From Mangifera indica (lineage: Eukaryota > Streptophyta > Magnoliopsida > Sapindales > Anacardiaceae): a stretch of 64,000 bases of DNA. The notes under the pieces were generated by a model. That model had not been told where the DNA came from. It did not search any database and saw only the letters and a list, made by a program, of their open reading frames with translations. The first letter of the stretch is position 1. Each line of letters starts with the position of its first letter. Where the stretch lies: contig NC_058149.1 in the NCBI RefSeq assembly GCF_011075055.1, positions 7,818,449-7,882,448 on the forward strand. The letters are read 5' to 3'. Positions 49,501 to 61,211 of this stretch are shown in pieces. The position numbers were made by a program, and so were the translations under genes.

Positions 49501-51067
49501 TTCACCTCTTATTGAGTAAGTTGTCTACTCTACCTTAAATCATATGCATTAATACAAATATGAAACCCACATCCAATGTCTATAACCTAAAGTGAAATAG
49601 GAGATAAATTGATCTTAATCATAAACATACCTAAGGTAAAAGCATTTGACTTTTTCTTCTTGTTTGATAGGAAGGTCTTATAATGTCTCCTCTAATGGTC
49701 AATTTGTTACATTAAAAACACACTACCTTCCCATCCCTCTTTCTAATGCCAACAACAAGCTAAGGACCAAGTTAAGTTTACGTTTGAGGTTTGGGCTTCG
49801 ACTTGTACTTATACTTGGCCTTGGTTTTGACCTTTCTCTTACCCTTATCCATTACAACATCAACTAGGAGTATAGGCGCAAACTTCTTGATTTCTTGTTT
49901 TGCACTTCTTAATATATTCAAAAGCTCAGTAAGAAATTTTTCAATCTTATTCATATTACAGTTCATAATGAATTAGGAGAAAGATTCAAGCATGGACTAC
50001 AAGACCAAGTTTATGGCAAGGCCATTATTCATATAAAAGTCCAAGGTCGAAAACCTTTCAATATACCCAATCATCTTGAGTACATGAGAGCCTACTTAAG
50101 CTTCCTCTCACATTTTGCATGTAATATCCCTCCCTAGAAGTACCACCCATCGAAGGAGAAATGTTACAAATTAATATCCAGAGTGTTTATTTTTCTTTAA
50201 AATACTTTAAAATAAACACATCACTAAAAGTGTTTAGAAATTATTCTAAGAAAACTGAAAATCTGGAAGTGAACAAAAGATGTATATATCCCATATGAAA
50301 ACTTATCTGAAACATCTAAGATCATGGAGCAATCATATACATGCCCCTAGATACAACTATATAGCTATCTGAATAGGGCAAAAAATTAACAGTATCATAT
50401 GTATGTAACAAAAACTATAGATAACTAGCCTTAGTCTGGGTCTATCTTCACTGACCTGACCTTGTCTCACAATTACCTCGATCACTTATACCTGCAATCA
50501 TGAAAGAAAAGGAAGTGAGAGATAAAAACACTCAATAAGGGGAAAGAATTAAGTAAACTATCTCCTTTCTTGTTCTAATTCACTTTCAAGATTCAACCTC
50601 ACATCATAACCTTCATAAGAAATCGAGGGGATAATCTAGTTCATTCTTTACTATTTGGGTTACACTTTGTCCTATCTGATGCCTATTTGATACTTTCTGG
50701 AAGCTGACTATAGGGATTTAACATTTTTCTAAGCTTGAGCTCTCTTCTTTTCTCTTACTACACCATTTTTGAATCTAAATTGTGTTCTACTATAAGTATG
50801 CTCTACTGTGAATAGACCTATTGTGGGTCTATGTCCTACTATAGGCATGCTCTACTGCAAGCAGTGTAGTGTAAAGTGTCCTCTCATAGTTCATAGCATG
50901 CATACATACATTATATCGTACTAATCTTGCTTTTATTTAAAACTATCCATAACTTACCAGACTATACTCTTGGGACGACCCCTAAATCTTAAGCCCCAAA
51001 TTTCTTTTCTTTCTTTTCTTCTTCTTCTTTTCTTTTTCTCTCTTTTCTTTCCTTTCTTTCTTTCTTT

Positions 51068-51640
51068 CCAAAAATTGTAAAATACTGTTCACGAGACTGT
51101 TTATTTGGTAGGACAGTCTTTTTATTCATACAATTTAATAGTTCAAACAATCTCTAATTCATACAAGCTATATATCGTTGAAAAAAGGATTCAAAGATTT
51201 TTCCAACAAGCTATAATAGCACTCATGATTCATCAGATAACGTAGTCAAAACATGGGATGAAATCAATGGTATTTGGGTAAAGCAGTCCTTTTGGTTCAT
51301 ACAATATGTAACAGCTCAAACGACCTCTAATTCATACAAGCTATATATAATTGAAAAGATTATTCAAAGAGCTTTCCAACAAGTTATAATAGTACTCACA
51401 ATTCACCAGATAAGACACTCAAAACATGAGATGAATTCAATAGCAAAAATTGTATTTACTGTTTATTTGGTAAGACAATTTTTTTGTTCATACAATTTAA
51501 TAGTCCAAAGGTCTTCAATTCATATAAGCTATATATTGTTGAAAAGAGGATTCAAAGAGCTTTCCAACAAGTTATAATAGCACTCATGATTCATTAGATA
51601 AGATAGTCAAAACGTGGGACAAATTTAGTGGTAAAACTGT
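51068..51640. repeat. Tandem repeat inside the solo LTR, three units of 170-190 bp
   Basis: Each unit contains TTCATACAAT, then AATTCATA(C/T)AAGCTATATAT, then TTTCCAACAAG(C/T)TATAATAG and CAGATAA/TAGATAA followed by CAAAACATG/CAAAACGTG. Unit markers are at 51125, 51296 and 51487. Confidence 0.85.
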
Positions 51641-52148
51641 AAATATTATCCAACTCTTTGTCATGAACAAAATCGCACACATAGATACCCCAAATGGCAA
51701 AACAACATCTCTCAACTTCAAAACCATCATTTATAACATAGAGCCAAGGAACCAAAAATATAAAATATGAAACATATCAAAGATAATATCATTTACTTTG
51801 TTTCAAGCTAAATCTTTGCAAGTTAACTCCCTTATCTTTGTTTTACTTCCTTTATCACCAAAACCACCTTAAATCAACACTAAAACACACTAACATATTC
51901 ATATAACATGCATCCAATATATATAAACATAGGTAAAGGGAAAGGAAAGAGATCTTTTGGTTACCAAGGCTTCCAAAGTGCTTCCTCTTCTTTTCCTTCC
52001 TTAATTATCTTCCAAAACCCTTTCAAATCACCCACTTTTCCTTCAAAACACAGCAAAAACATGAAGAAAGCTGCTGGCTTTTGGAAGAGACAGGAGAAGA
52101 TGGAAAAAAGGCATAAAGTGTTCCTTTGTTTTTGTCCTTTCTCTCTTT

Positions 52149-52150
<2 letters not shown>

Positions 52151-52207
<57 letters not shown>

Positions 52208-52213
52208 TATATA
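52151..52213. repeat. (AT)n microsatellite
   Basis: About 25 uninterrupted AT units followed by an imperfect tail. Accounts for the YIYIYI-type frames in this place. Confidence 0.95.
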
Positions 52214-52649
52214 CCTTTATCTTTTTGTAATTTTTGTATATAACACACACACATACATTTCAACATATACATTTAAAATTGGAAATGTCTCAAAGTAGGA
52301 CCAAAAGATGTAATTGCCCCTAGAACGTACCTGAAGGTATTACATTGCATTTGTACAAGGCCTTTGACACCTTATACCTCTCATGATGAGTATGCATAAA
52401 GAATAACAATTTCAAATGTAGGAGAATGGATGTTGCTTATGTAGATCAAGTGTCATTGATGCTAACATCAAACATGTAACATCATTAGCATTGTAAAGAT
52501 GTTTTTTTATAAATACCCCAATTCTCTTGTGTGGCTTGAAGATATTGTTGCATGAGCTATATGCCCCCAATGACATATAAATTTGTTTCTTAATGTAGCA
52601 CAATCTAAAGATTTCAATAACAACCCATAAAGTTGTTATCATCTAACTT

Positions 52650-53869
52650 ATTATCTTTTTCAAGTATAGTATGCAATCCTATGTTATTAGTTGTCACTGT
52701 GAATATACATTTGCAAATATAAGCTAATTAGTATCGTATTTTATGTTTTATTTTATAAAGAATTTTATTAGATAAATACTCTCACTATTTTTATTAATCT
52801 TGATGAATTTCTTAGTAGACCGAGATCTTATTTAGATCATTTCACCTGAGCTTTGGAGAGAAATAAGTAAATTAAACAGGCCAGTAAACCAATTGCACAA
52901 GTGGTTGAACTCAAATCAAGGTTATCATACCTAAAAATTCAAATGATCTTGAATACAACCCTTGATATCAAAAGAGCAGATACTACATATCACTAATGCA
53001 TCGACAAATGCATATAACTCTACTCATGCCTCTAACTTAATCCACTTTTCCTTTGGCAAGTAACTTTGTGGTTAGTTAAGTCAAACTCATCAGTATCAAT
53101 CACCCAATTTTCAATAGGTTGAAGTGTATCCTTCGCTTTGATGAATGAGGTATTGACAAATCAGTGCTTAATTGAGACCACAATAATGAAAGGCTTAGTT
53201 TACAACTTAATATTTGTTCGAGGGATTTATTTAATTTTATTATTTTTGTCTCACCTTAAATTAACCATATTCACATGCATTACTTTTGTGTGTGTGTGTG
53301 TGTGTGTATACAACCATAAGCATGCATTCTAAAACATAAAAGTATGTATCGGTATATGGCCTTATATAATGTCGACTCCCTCGTGCCCAAAGGGACTAAC
53401 ATGGTCAACCTAAGGTCTTGCTCTTCATTCTTTATCTTCTTGGGTCTTTGAGAATGCAATGTCGTCTTCCTTCATCTCCTAGATTACATTACAACATGGT
53501 GTCTTATCCTAAATTTATTGATAAATTCTTATATAAAATTACATCAGTGATTAGGAAACCTTGATTTACATTCTATGGGAGTGGAGATGAGAAAGAGAAT
53601 TACATAAGAAGTAAAGAAAGGCAAGGCATGGAAGCCCTAATTTTACAATTACATTAAAAAGTCCAACAAAATAAAATTAAATTTAAACAACCCATTGGTC
53701 TTTACGCCCATGTACCAAAAACCATGCCAAGCATACATAACATGTTATAAGCCACACACAAATTTTTCGGTCTTAGTTAAATAGCATTATGACAATTTGA
53801 GCCTCATAGTTTGTATTATTTAATATTCAACTCTTATAGTTCCAAAACAAAAATTTAGGATCTAACTGC
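52650..53869. other. Spacer, possibly 5' LTR remains of the copia element
   Basis: No coding frame. This is where the 5' LTR and leader of the copia element should be, but no PBS or match to the 3' side was found. A (TG)n tract lies at 53287-53308. Confidence 0.3.
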
Positions 53870-54084
53870 CACTACAAAAGAACATACAAGTTGCAACTAA
53901 TTTTTTTACTACTAATTAGAAATAGTTGCAAAAACTAATTTATAACAACTAAAATGAATTTAATCACCAAATATTAATTCCTTTTTTCAACCCTACTTAC
54001 ACAGTAGAAGGACACATTACGCTACTAATGTTAATTTTTTGCAATTAATTTTTTAGCTGCAAGTAATTATATTTTGAAAACTAA

Positions 54085-54553
54085 TAGGTCGTTTGGTTCT
54101 AGAGATTTAAAGATTACTTTTATAATCTATCTTTTATTACTTACATTACCTTGTTTGGTTTATCAGTACTAAAAGTTTACAATAATCTTCTATTACCAAT
54201 GCTAATATGACAGGTAATATAGGTGGTAATCTGATTACTACTTTCACCTTAGGTATAAAAAGATTACCAAGGTAATCTTGATTTTATTATAATTATATTA
54301 TTATTTATTAATTTTTTGAGACAAAAATAAATTTATTTTTAATTAATATAACAAATAATATAAAAATATATTTAAAAATAATTATATTCAAGGGCATTTA
54401 AGTAAAATAATTTATCAGTATTTTTTTATTACTTTTAACTAAACATAATAATTATTTATACCTATCAAATTTTATCAAACATGGTAATCATTTATATCTA
54501 GTAATCTTCTAAGTAATCTATCTTTAACGTAATTACTAAAATCAAACGCTCCC
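54085..54553. mobile_element. Tourist-like (PIF/Harbinger) MITE
   Basis: 469 bp with imperfect inverted ends (GGTCGTTTGGTTCTAGAG and GGGAGCGTTTGATTTTAG) and a 3-bp target duplication TAA (54082-54084 and 54554-54556). Removing it restores the host sequence AAAACTAAGTGTTTAG, which matches the neighbouring subterminal repeat unit at 54800-54820. This independently supports the insertion point. Confidence 0.7.
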
Positions 54554-55059
54554 TAAGTGTTTAGTTATAAAATAGAGATAAACTTATATTATACTTTTCA
54601 CTCCCTATGTTTCCACGGAAGGGAAATTTTTTTTCAACTAATTTATTATTTTGGCAACTAAAATTTTAGTTGTAAATATATTTGTATGACAATTATAGCT
54701 TTAGTCATGAAATATAGTTTACAAAATATGTAACATATTAGTAATAACTAAAACAATTTTTCTTCAACTAATTTTTTAGTTACAAGTAATTTTGTTACAG
54801 CTACTAAGTGTTTAGTTGCAAAATAATTTTATCCTTTTGGCACCCGACATTCTCATTGGATGGAAATTGGTGACAACTAAATTGTTATTCTAAAAACTAA
54901 AATTTTAGTTGTAAATAAATTTATTTGATAACTATAACTTTAGTTGTGAAATATGATTTACAAAATATGTATCATACTAGTAGTAACTAAGTAACTAGTC
55001 ACATAAATAACTAGTCATATTCAAGTCTCATAAAGCCTTCAATTAGATGGAGAGTGATG

Positions 55060-55400
55060 AGGTTGAGATTAATGTGCTACACTTGACGTAAAGTTTTTCA
55101 ACAAATTCATCATGTTAGTTTGTTATTTTTCAAGTTCATTTACTTTTTGCTCTTGTTATTGAAGAACTTTTTGTTGCCCTTCTAATTATTTAATTTATGC
55201 TTCTTGTTCTTTAACTTTGCATCTGAACTCTATTGTTTCTTCTAATGTAACATTTGAAATATGATTTTGAGACAAACAAAACACAAAATTTTGGTGAAAT
55301 CTTGAGGTTTTCCCAATAACTTCCTCACAGATTTGTTATTCACTTCTTTCAAATCGCACATCTATAAATTTTTTTACCACACAAATAAGATCTCCTAACA
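55060..55400 (-). pseudogene. En/Spm transposase C-terminal fragment (left arm)
   Basis: Minus-strand counterpart of 57320-57650: sequence resembling EEVIGKTSRFHQNFVFC, then CKVKEQEA*IK and KNFTSSVAH. It is diverged and contains stops. Confidence 0.5.
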
Positions 55401-57319
55401 TAGGAATACGTGTAATTACTAGTCATCTATTTCACTAACATTTAATTTTAGATGTATTATTGACTATATTGCTAGATTTTTATATTCTTTTAAATATGTC
55501 TATATATTATATTGTCTTATAATAAGGTAATTCGTTCAACAAAAAGTCAATAAAAACATAACTTAAGTATAACACTCTACCTTTTCAGTACTCCAACAAA
55601 TGTCATGAAACAACTAAATTGATAGAACAATTTGCCCAATTTGATTAGCTTAAGTAAAAGGGAACAATTAAATATATTAGAAATTATAATATTAAACGAG
55701 AAACTAAAATTGTAGAAGATATAAATACATTCCTTTTTGTATTAAATAAAGTTCTTAGATCCACTACAATGGTTAAATATAAACTTCTTATAGTTAATAG
55801 AATATGTTTGTGATTGTTCTTAACACCACATCATTGAAAAGTACATTATAATATATAACAACATAAAATAGTATAAAAAGAAGAGATGTTTCGATTCTTT
55901 AAACTTTTTACTAACAAAAAAATCATGAAGTTATATACAGTTTTCTTAATCTTTAATTTTTTTGTTGATTCTGTAATGTTTCTGTTTTACTAGGATACGT
56001 CTTGAATTTCCTTTACATTGCACTTCTAAAACAATTAAATCTTTTTTGGATTGGATTGGACTTTTTTTTTTTGGGCCCATTCAAACCATATCATTCAAAG
56101 AAAATGTTCACCCGTTATGGTTAAGTTTCATTGATATTTTGTAAGAAGACTTTTTTATTTTTTAAAGGGTTTTATGATAATTAAACAAGTTGAATTAACA
56201 CTTCAGAAAACTTGGAGGAAAAAATATAAAGGCTACTTAATTAGGAATAATCTATTTGTATATCCATTTACAAAATAAAAGGATCAATGAATAGACTATA
56301 TTTTACTAGAAAAGGTGTACAAATAATGAAGAACAAGTTTGAAGCAATTGAGATAACCACCAATGATCACTAAACCTTAAACCAAAAAAGAACTTTCCTA
56401 ATTATTTTGTAAGTGGATGTATAAACGGAACACTCCTAATTAATTAGCTTCTATATTTTTTCTTCTGAGTTTTCTCAAGTGTCCATTCAATTAGTTTAAT
56501 TATCATAGAACCCTTTAAAAAATATGAAAAAGTCTCCTCAAATATCAAAGAAACTGAACCATGTTGGATCAATTTTTTTCTTGAATGATAAGGTTCAATT
56601 TGGCCAGAAAAATCCAATCCAATCCAAAAAAAAAAAAAAAAGATTCAATAGTTTCATAAGTGCAATGTACAAGAAATTCAAGGAACATCCTAGTAAAGCA
56701 AAAACATTATAAAATCGACCAAAAGAAATTAAATTAACGATCAAAAGGACTAGATATATCTTTGTGTTCCTTTTGTTAGCAAAAAGTTTAATGTATGGAA
56801 ACATCTCCTCATATTTTACTATTATGTTGTCATAAATCGTAATATACTTTTCGATGTTGTGATGTTAGGAACAATCACAAACATATTCTAATAACGGCTA
56901 GAAGTTTAGATGTAAGCATCCTAGTGCACTTAAGTACTTTGTTCAATGAAAAAAGGAAGGTATTTATACCTTTTACAATTTTGGTTTCTCATTTTAATAT
57001 TATAATTTCTAATTATTTAATTGTTTCCTTTAAATTAGGCTAACTGTATTGGGCAAATTATTAGATCAATTCAATTGTTTCATGACACTTGTTGGAGTAC
57101 TGAGAAAGGATGGGTTAATGATGAAGCTAGAGTGTTATATGTAAGTTATGTTTTTATTTATTTATTTTTTAAACAAATAACCACATTATGAGACCATGTG
57201 ATATAAAAATCTATTTAAAAGAATATAAAAATCTAACAATATAGTCAATAGTTCATTTAAGAGTAAATTATTTATATATTATTAAATGAAATTACTAGTA
57301 ATTATACATATTCTTATGT

Positions 57320-57650
57320 TAGGAGAAAATGTTTGAATTGCAAGAAAAATCAATAGTTGTGAGACTTAAAATAAGTGAAGAACAAATTTGTGAGGAAGAT
57401 ATTGAAAAAACATCAGGATTTAACAAAAATTATGCATTTTGTTCATCTCAATATCATGCTTTAGATGCTACATTATAAGAAATAATAGAGTTCAGATGTA
57501 AAGTTGAAGAACAAGAAGCAAAAATTGAAAAATTAGAAGGACAATATACAATTCTCCAATAACAAAAGCAAAAAATAAAAAAACTTAAACAATAACAAAA
57601 TAACATAATGACTCTGTTGAAAAACTTGCATTAGGTGTAAAATGTTAATC
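57320..57650 (+). pseudogene. En/Spm transposase C-terminal fragment (right arm)
   Basis: KMFELQEKSIVVRLKISEEQICEEDIEKTSGF, followed after a stop by a coiled-coil-like segment CKVEEQEAKIEKLEGQY. This matches the pattern of the plant transposase (Ptta/En/Spm) C-terminal domain. The inverse copy lies at about 55060-55400 on the minus strand and is similarly broken. Confidence 0.55.
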
Positions 57651-57981
57651 TCAATCTCATCACTCTCTATCTAACTGAGGTTTTTATGAAACTTAAATTT
57701 CTAGTTTTTTTGGAATGATAGTTACATGTCCACTTTTTGATTGCATAAATATATGATTTTCTTATTATTTAGCTATGGACACATTCTTTCTGGAAAAAAT
57801 ATGAGTTGTTTAGGTATCCATGCTTGAATATGTAGGAAATTTTTTTTGCTTTTTGAATGCACATATGAAAGTGTTGGTTTTATAGTGAAGAATACATGCA
57901 TATATGGTTATTTATTAATGAAAATATATATTTTCCTATGTACAAATAAATGAATTTCTTACATGTAGCAAAAGATAGATA

Positions 57982-58921
57982 TAGAGATGTCAATAGGTTT
58001 GGGGCGGGCCTGGTCGGGCCAACTTCAGCTCAACCCATCTAGCTAATGGGTTAGGCCGGGCTTGAGGTCCATATAATAATGGGCCTCTAGGCCAAGCCGA
58101 GCCATTAATATGTGAAGGCCAAAGGCTCGCCTTATATATATAGGGTCGGACCTTAATTGGGTTGAGTCGGGCCTTAAATGAGCTAGCCTGACCTATTTAA
58201 ACAAATTTTTTAAAAAATTTAATTAAAAATTTTAAATACAAATTATTTTTCAATTATTAAAACCGAGGACAATGCCTCGAACATTTTATTTATAATTCGT
58301 CATTTGTGGCGGAGGAATATTGTAGTAATATGATGAAAAATATTATAAGTTTATAATATAATACAAATAAATTAATGTACACACCGTATAAATTACAAAT
58401 ATAAATAAAACATATATATTATATCATTTATCTACTCATTTTTAATATCTAAATCTCTGAATTCTTTTGACATTGAATCCATTTATAATACTTTGTAATG
58501 ATAAAATTGAAAAAATAAAATTATAAATACAAAGAATTATTATTTGTGAATTCATATAGTTTTCGAAAGAGAATTGATGAGAGAAAATAAGATTTAAAAT
58601 ATAATAAAAGAATTGAAATGGAGAAAAATTGAAATTAAAGAAGAATTGGATTGCTTTATATAGGGAAAAATAAATAAATAAATAAAAATAAAGTAGGGAG
58701 AAGCCGTTGCCCTTTGATTTTTTTTATTAATTTTCATTTTTTTAAATAGTAATGGTCGATCAGACCGGTGCATAGACTTAATATTAAAGTCTATAGCCCA
58801 GTCTAAAATGTCTATGGGCTAGACCTAACACGTTACAATATCGGGCTAGGCCTTATCGAATTGAGCTTTAAATTCGTGCTCAGACCGGGTATTTATTTGG
58901 CCGGCCCAATTGACATGTCTA
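57982..58921. mobile_element. hAT-type MITE
   Basis: 940 bp with short inverted ends TAGAGATGTCAATAGG / TAGACATGTCAATTGG and a perfect 8-bp target duplication GATAGATA (57974-57981 and 58922-58929), as expected for hAT transposition. Subterminal regions are rich in GGGCC/GGCCC and GGGTCGG, and the middle is A/T-rich. No transposase. Confidence 0.92.
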
Positions 58922-59130
58922 GATAGATATTATGATATTATTCAAATAATTTTGTATTATATCCTTTTTTTTGTATCTATAAAATCAAAAATTTTGAAAA
59001 AAAAATAATGTCAAAATAAAACCATTGATATTTAATTTTTTTAGTTGCAAAAATTACCATTTTGATTATTTTACGAAATATTAAAACTAAATAGTAATTT
59101 GTTTTTGTATAATACATTTGTTTGGTTCTA

Positions 59131-59300
59131 TTATAGAATTTGGGATCTCTTGTGAGAGTTATATCTAGTGTAATTAACACTTGTAATGATGTCTCTACCA
59201 AAATTAAATCTGGTGTCGATATGTTTGGTTCTATTATGGAATTTGGGATCTCTTGTAAAAGTTATCGCAACTTGATTATCACAATGTACAACTATTGGAC
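59131..59300. repeat. Short direct duplication at the copia RNase H end
   Basis: TTTGGTTCTATTATAGAATT (59120-59139) followed by TGGGATCTCTTGTGAGAGTT recurs at 59224-59265 as TTTGGTTCTATTATGGAATT and TGGGATCTCTTGTAAAAGTT. The result is two copies of the TRDPKF(H/Y)NRTK coding segment about 104 bp apart. Confidence 0.75.
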
Positions 59301-61211
59301 CAACTACTATGTCCAGTATACCCAAATTCTCCAAAAATCTTTTCTACCAAACAACCTCTTGCACAGTTACAAAACATGCTACAAATTTTGCTTCAATTGT
59401 GGATAAGGCTATGTATGTTTGTTTCTTACTGTTCCAAGATATGACGCCATTTTAGAGTACACATCATTGCATAAATAAGACTTCTAACCGCAGTTGAATA
59501 AGGTACTAGGGACATTTTATTTCTTTCATTTTAAGTCTTTGGAGACAAGTCTTAGCTTAACAAATTGTCTTTTGACACAGGATTATCTAGAGGTTTGCAT
59601 TTTGTCATATTAAATCGTTCTAGAATTTTTTAGATATAACACTCCTGTGATAGAGCAAAAAGTTTCTTAGAGTAATCTTTTTTTATTTTAATACCTAAAA
59701 TATAATTTGCTTCTCCCATATCCTTCATGTCAAAATTTGTGGATAACCAATTTTTAATGATCATTACATACTTCAAATCACTTCTAGCTATTAGCACATC
59801 ATCCATATAAAGAGATAGAATTGCAAATTTATCATCAAACTTTTTCACATAAACATAGTGGTCTTGCTCTAACATCTTAAAATTATAAGACAATATTGCC
59901 TTATGAAATTTTTAAGTTCCATTGTCTTGATGACTGTTTCAGGCTATATATTGATCTTTAGAGTTTGCATACTTTGTGTTCTTGGTCTTTTATCACAAAA
60001 CCTACAGGCTGATCCATGTAGATTTCTTCGTCAAGCTCTTCATTGAGAAAAGTTGTCTTAGCATCCATCTGATGCAATTCTAAATCTAAGTGTGTTACTA
60101 TAGCTAGAATAACACGGATTAAAGTAAACCTTATAATAGGCAAAAACATTTCTTCATAATTTATACCTTCTTGTTGGATATAGCCTTTCGCTATTAGACG
60201 AACTTTATATCTATCTATTGAGCCATTCGTCTTCCATTTAATTTTGAGAATCTATTTATTCCTAATGAGTTTTTGATCAGGCAGTAAGTCCACTAGACTC
60301 CAAACTTGGTTAATTTCCATGAATTTCATTTCTTCCTTTAATGTTTTTTACCACTTTTCCTTAATGAAGGATGATAAAGTTTCTTTGATATTTTTAGACT
60401 TATCGTCTTTAGGAGGAGCAGTTATGGAAATTTCATTTTCAATTTCAAAACGTCTTTTAGGGATTCGAGGACATTCGCTCCTACACAATTGAGGATCTTC
60501 GCTCTCACTATCTGAAATAGATTGAAGCTCAACCTCATTGCTCCTACTATTTGGAACTAGTAAAGATATCGTCTCTTGTGATACAACTAATGGTCGTTGA
60601 GACGAACCTTCTCCACATTCCTTTTCTGTCTCATACAAATGAAGACTTTTATCAATATCACCGTTCTTAGGAAATTCGTCTTCTATGAATGTCACATCTC
60701 TAGATTTTATTTCAGTCATTTTTCCATCAAAATTTTTTCCTATGAACACATACCCTTTATAGTATTTAGAGTATCTTATAAAGATACATTTCTTGCCTTT
60801 TGGTCCTAATTTTTTGAATTTATGAAATGTGTCATGGATGTATGTAGTAGACCCCCAATGATGCATCATATTTAATTTAGGTTTCTTACTTATCCATAAC
60901 TCATAAGGAGTTGAAGTTACTGACTTAGTGGGCACTCGATTAAGTATATAAGTCGCAGTCAATAAGACATCTCCCTAATATGAAATTGGAAGATTCGCTT
61001 GTGCCATCATAAACCTAACCATTTCTAATAGAGTTACGTTTCTTCTCTCCACTACACCATTTTGTTACGGAGATCTTGGAATAGTTAATTACCTCATAAT
61101 TCCTTTTCCACTACATAATTCTTTAAATTCAATAGATAAATATTCAAAGCCTCGATCAATTCTCAAGGTTTTTATTCTTTTATCTAACTGATTCTCAACC
61201 TTATTTATATA

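Larger units (their letters stand above)
50120..52344. mobile_element. Solo LTR of a gypsy-type element with perfect TSD
   Basis: 2225 bp with inverted ends TGTAATA...TATTACA and a perfect 5-bp target duplication TTGCA (50115-50119 and 52345-52349). The length, ends and the internal motif GTGAGAGATAAAAACACTCAATAAG are typical of plant Ty3-gypsy LTRs. No internal region is present, so it arose by LTR-LTR recombination. The interior has a three-unit tandem repeat and an (AT)n tract. It lies inside the copia gag and so is younger than that element. Confidence 0.88.
46600..52642 (-). pseudogene. Copia gag-pol remains around the solo LTR
   Basis: Minus-strand reading. Gag: CLMLASMTLDLHKQH (about 52480), then after the solo LTR HVLKMIGYIERF and NGLAINLVLQSM (50100-50000). 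The integrase region contains SDVCGPLIV near 49010. The integrase tail and following sequence at 48558-48235 read KLDSKSNMYIFIRYPKEKKEYYFFYPEENKVFVTR. RT contains DVKTTFFNRNL, RSIYGLKQ and YVND (47592-47581, normally YVDD), then DLGKTTYIL. RNase H lies at about 47110-46860. The Asp-to-Asn change in the RT box alone would inactivate it, and stops are numerous. Confidence 0.85.
46586..52645 (-). mobile_element. Ty1-copia element, interrupted by a solo gypsy LTR
   Basis: The 3' LTR starts on the minus strand with TGTTGGAACAAG at 46586, directly after a purine tract GCAAGTGAGAGAT. Pol and gag remains follow to about 52640. A 2225-bp solo LTR sits in gag at 50120-52344; reading across it restores LYKCKM...HVLKMIGYIE. 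The outer end of the 3' LTR and the 5' LTR were not found. All frames are broken. Confidence 0.8.
55020..57700. repeat. Large inverted repeat, arms of about 1.3 kb
   Basis: The left arm (about 55020-56330) is the reverse complement of the right arm (about 56395-57700) with many substitutions. Checks: GGAGTACTGA...TTTCATGACA at 57075-57110 against its inverse at 55590-55620, and AATCCAATCCAATCC at 56605-56625 against GGATTGGATTGGACT at 56050-56065. The centre is near 56340-56390. Confidence 0.85.
53870..57710. mobile_element. CACTA (En/Spm)-like element, rearranged
   Basis: Starts with CACTACAAAAGAAC at 53870, the typical CACTA terminus. It is followed by 1.1 kb of subterminal repeats built on TTGCAACTAATTTTTTAG / AACTAAAATTTTAGTTG in both orientations. 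From about 55020 to 57700 is a large inverted repeat carrying sequence of the plant En/Spm (Ptta) transposase C-terminal region. No matching TAGTG terminus was found on the right. A Tourist-like MITE sits at 54085-54553. Confidence 0.6.

Noticed and set aside
52023..52250. 75-aa YIYIYI-containing frame
   Set aside because: Translation of an (AT)n microsatellite.
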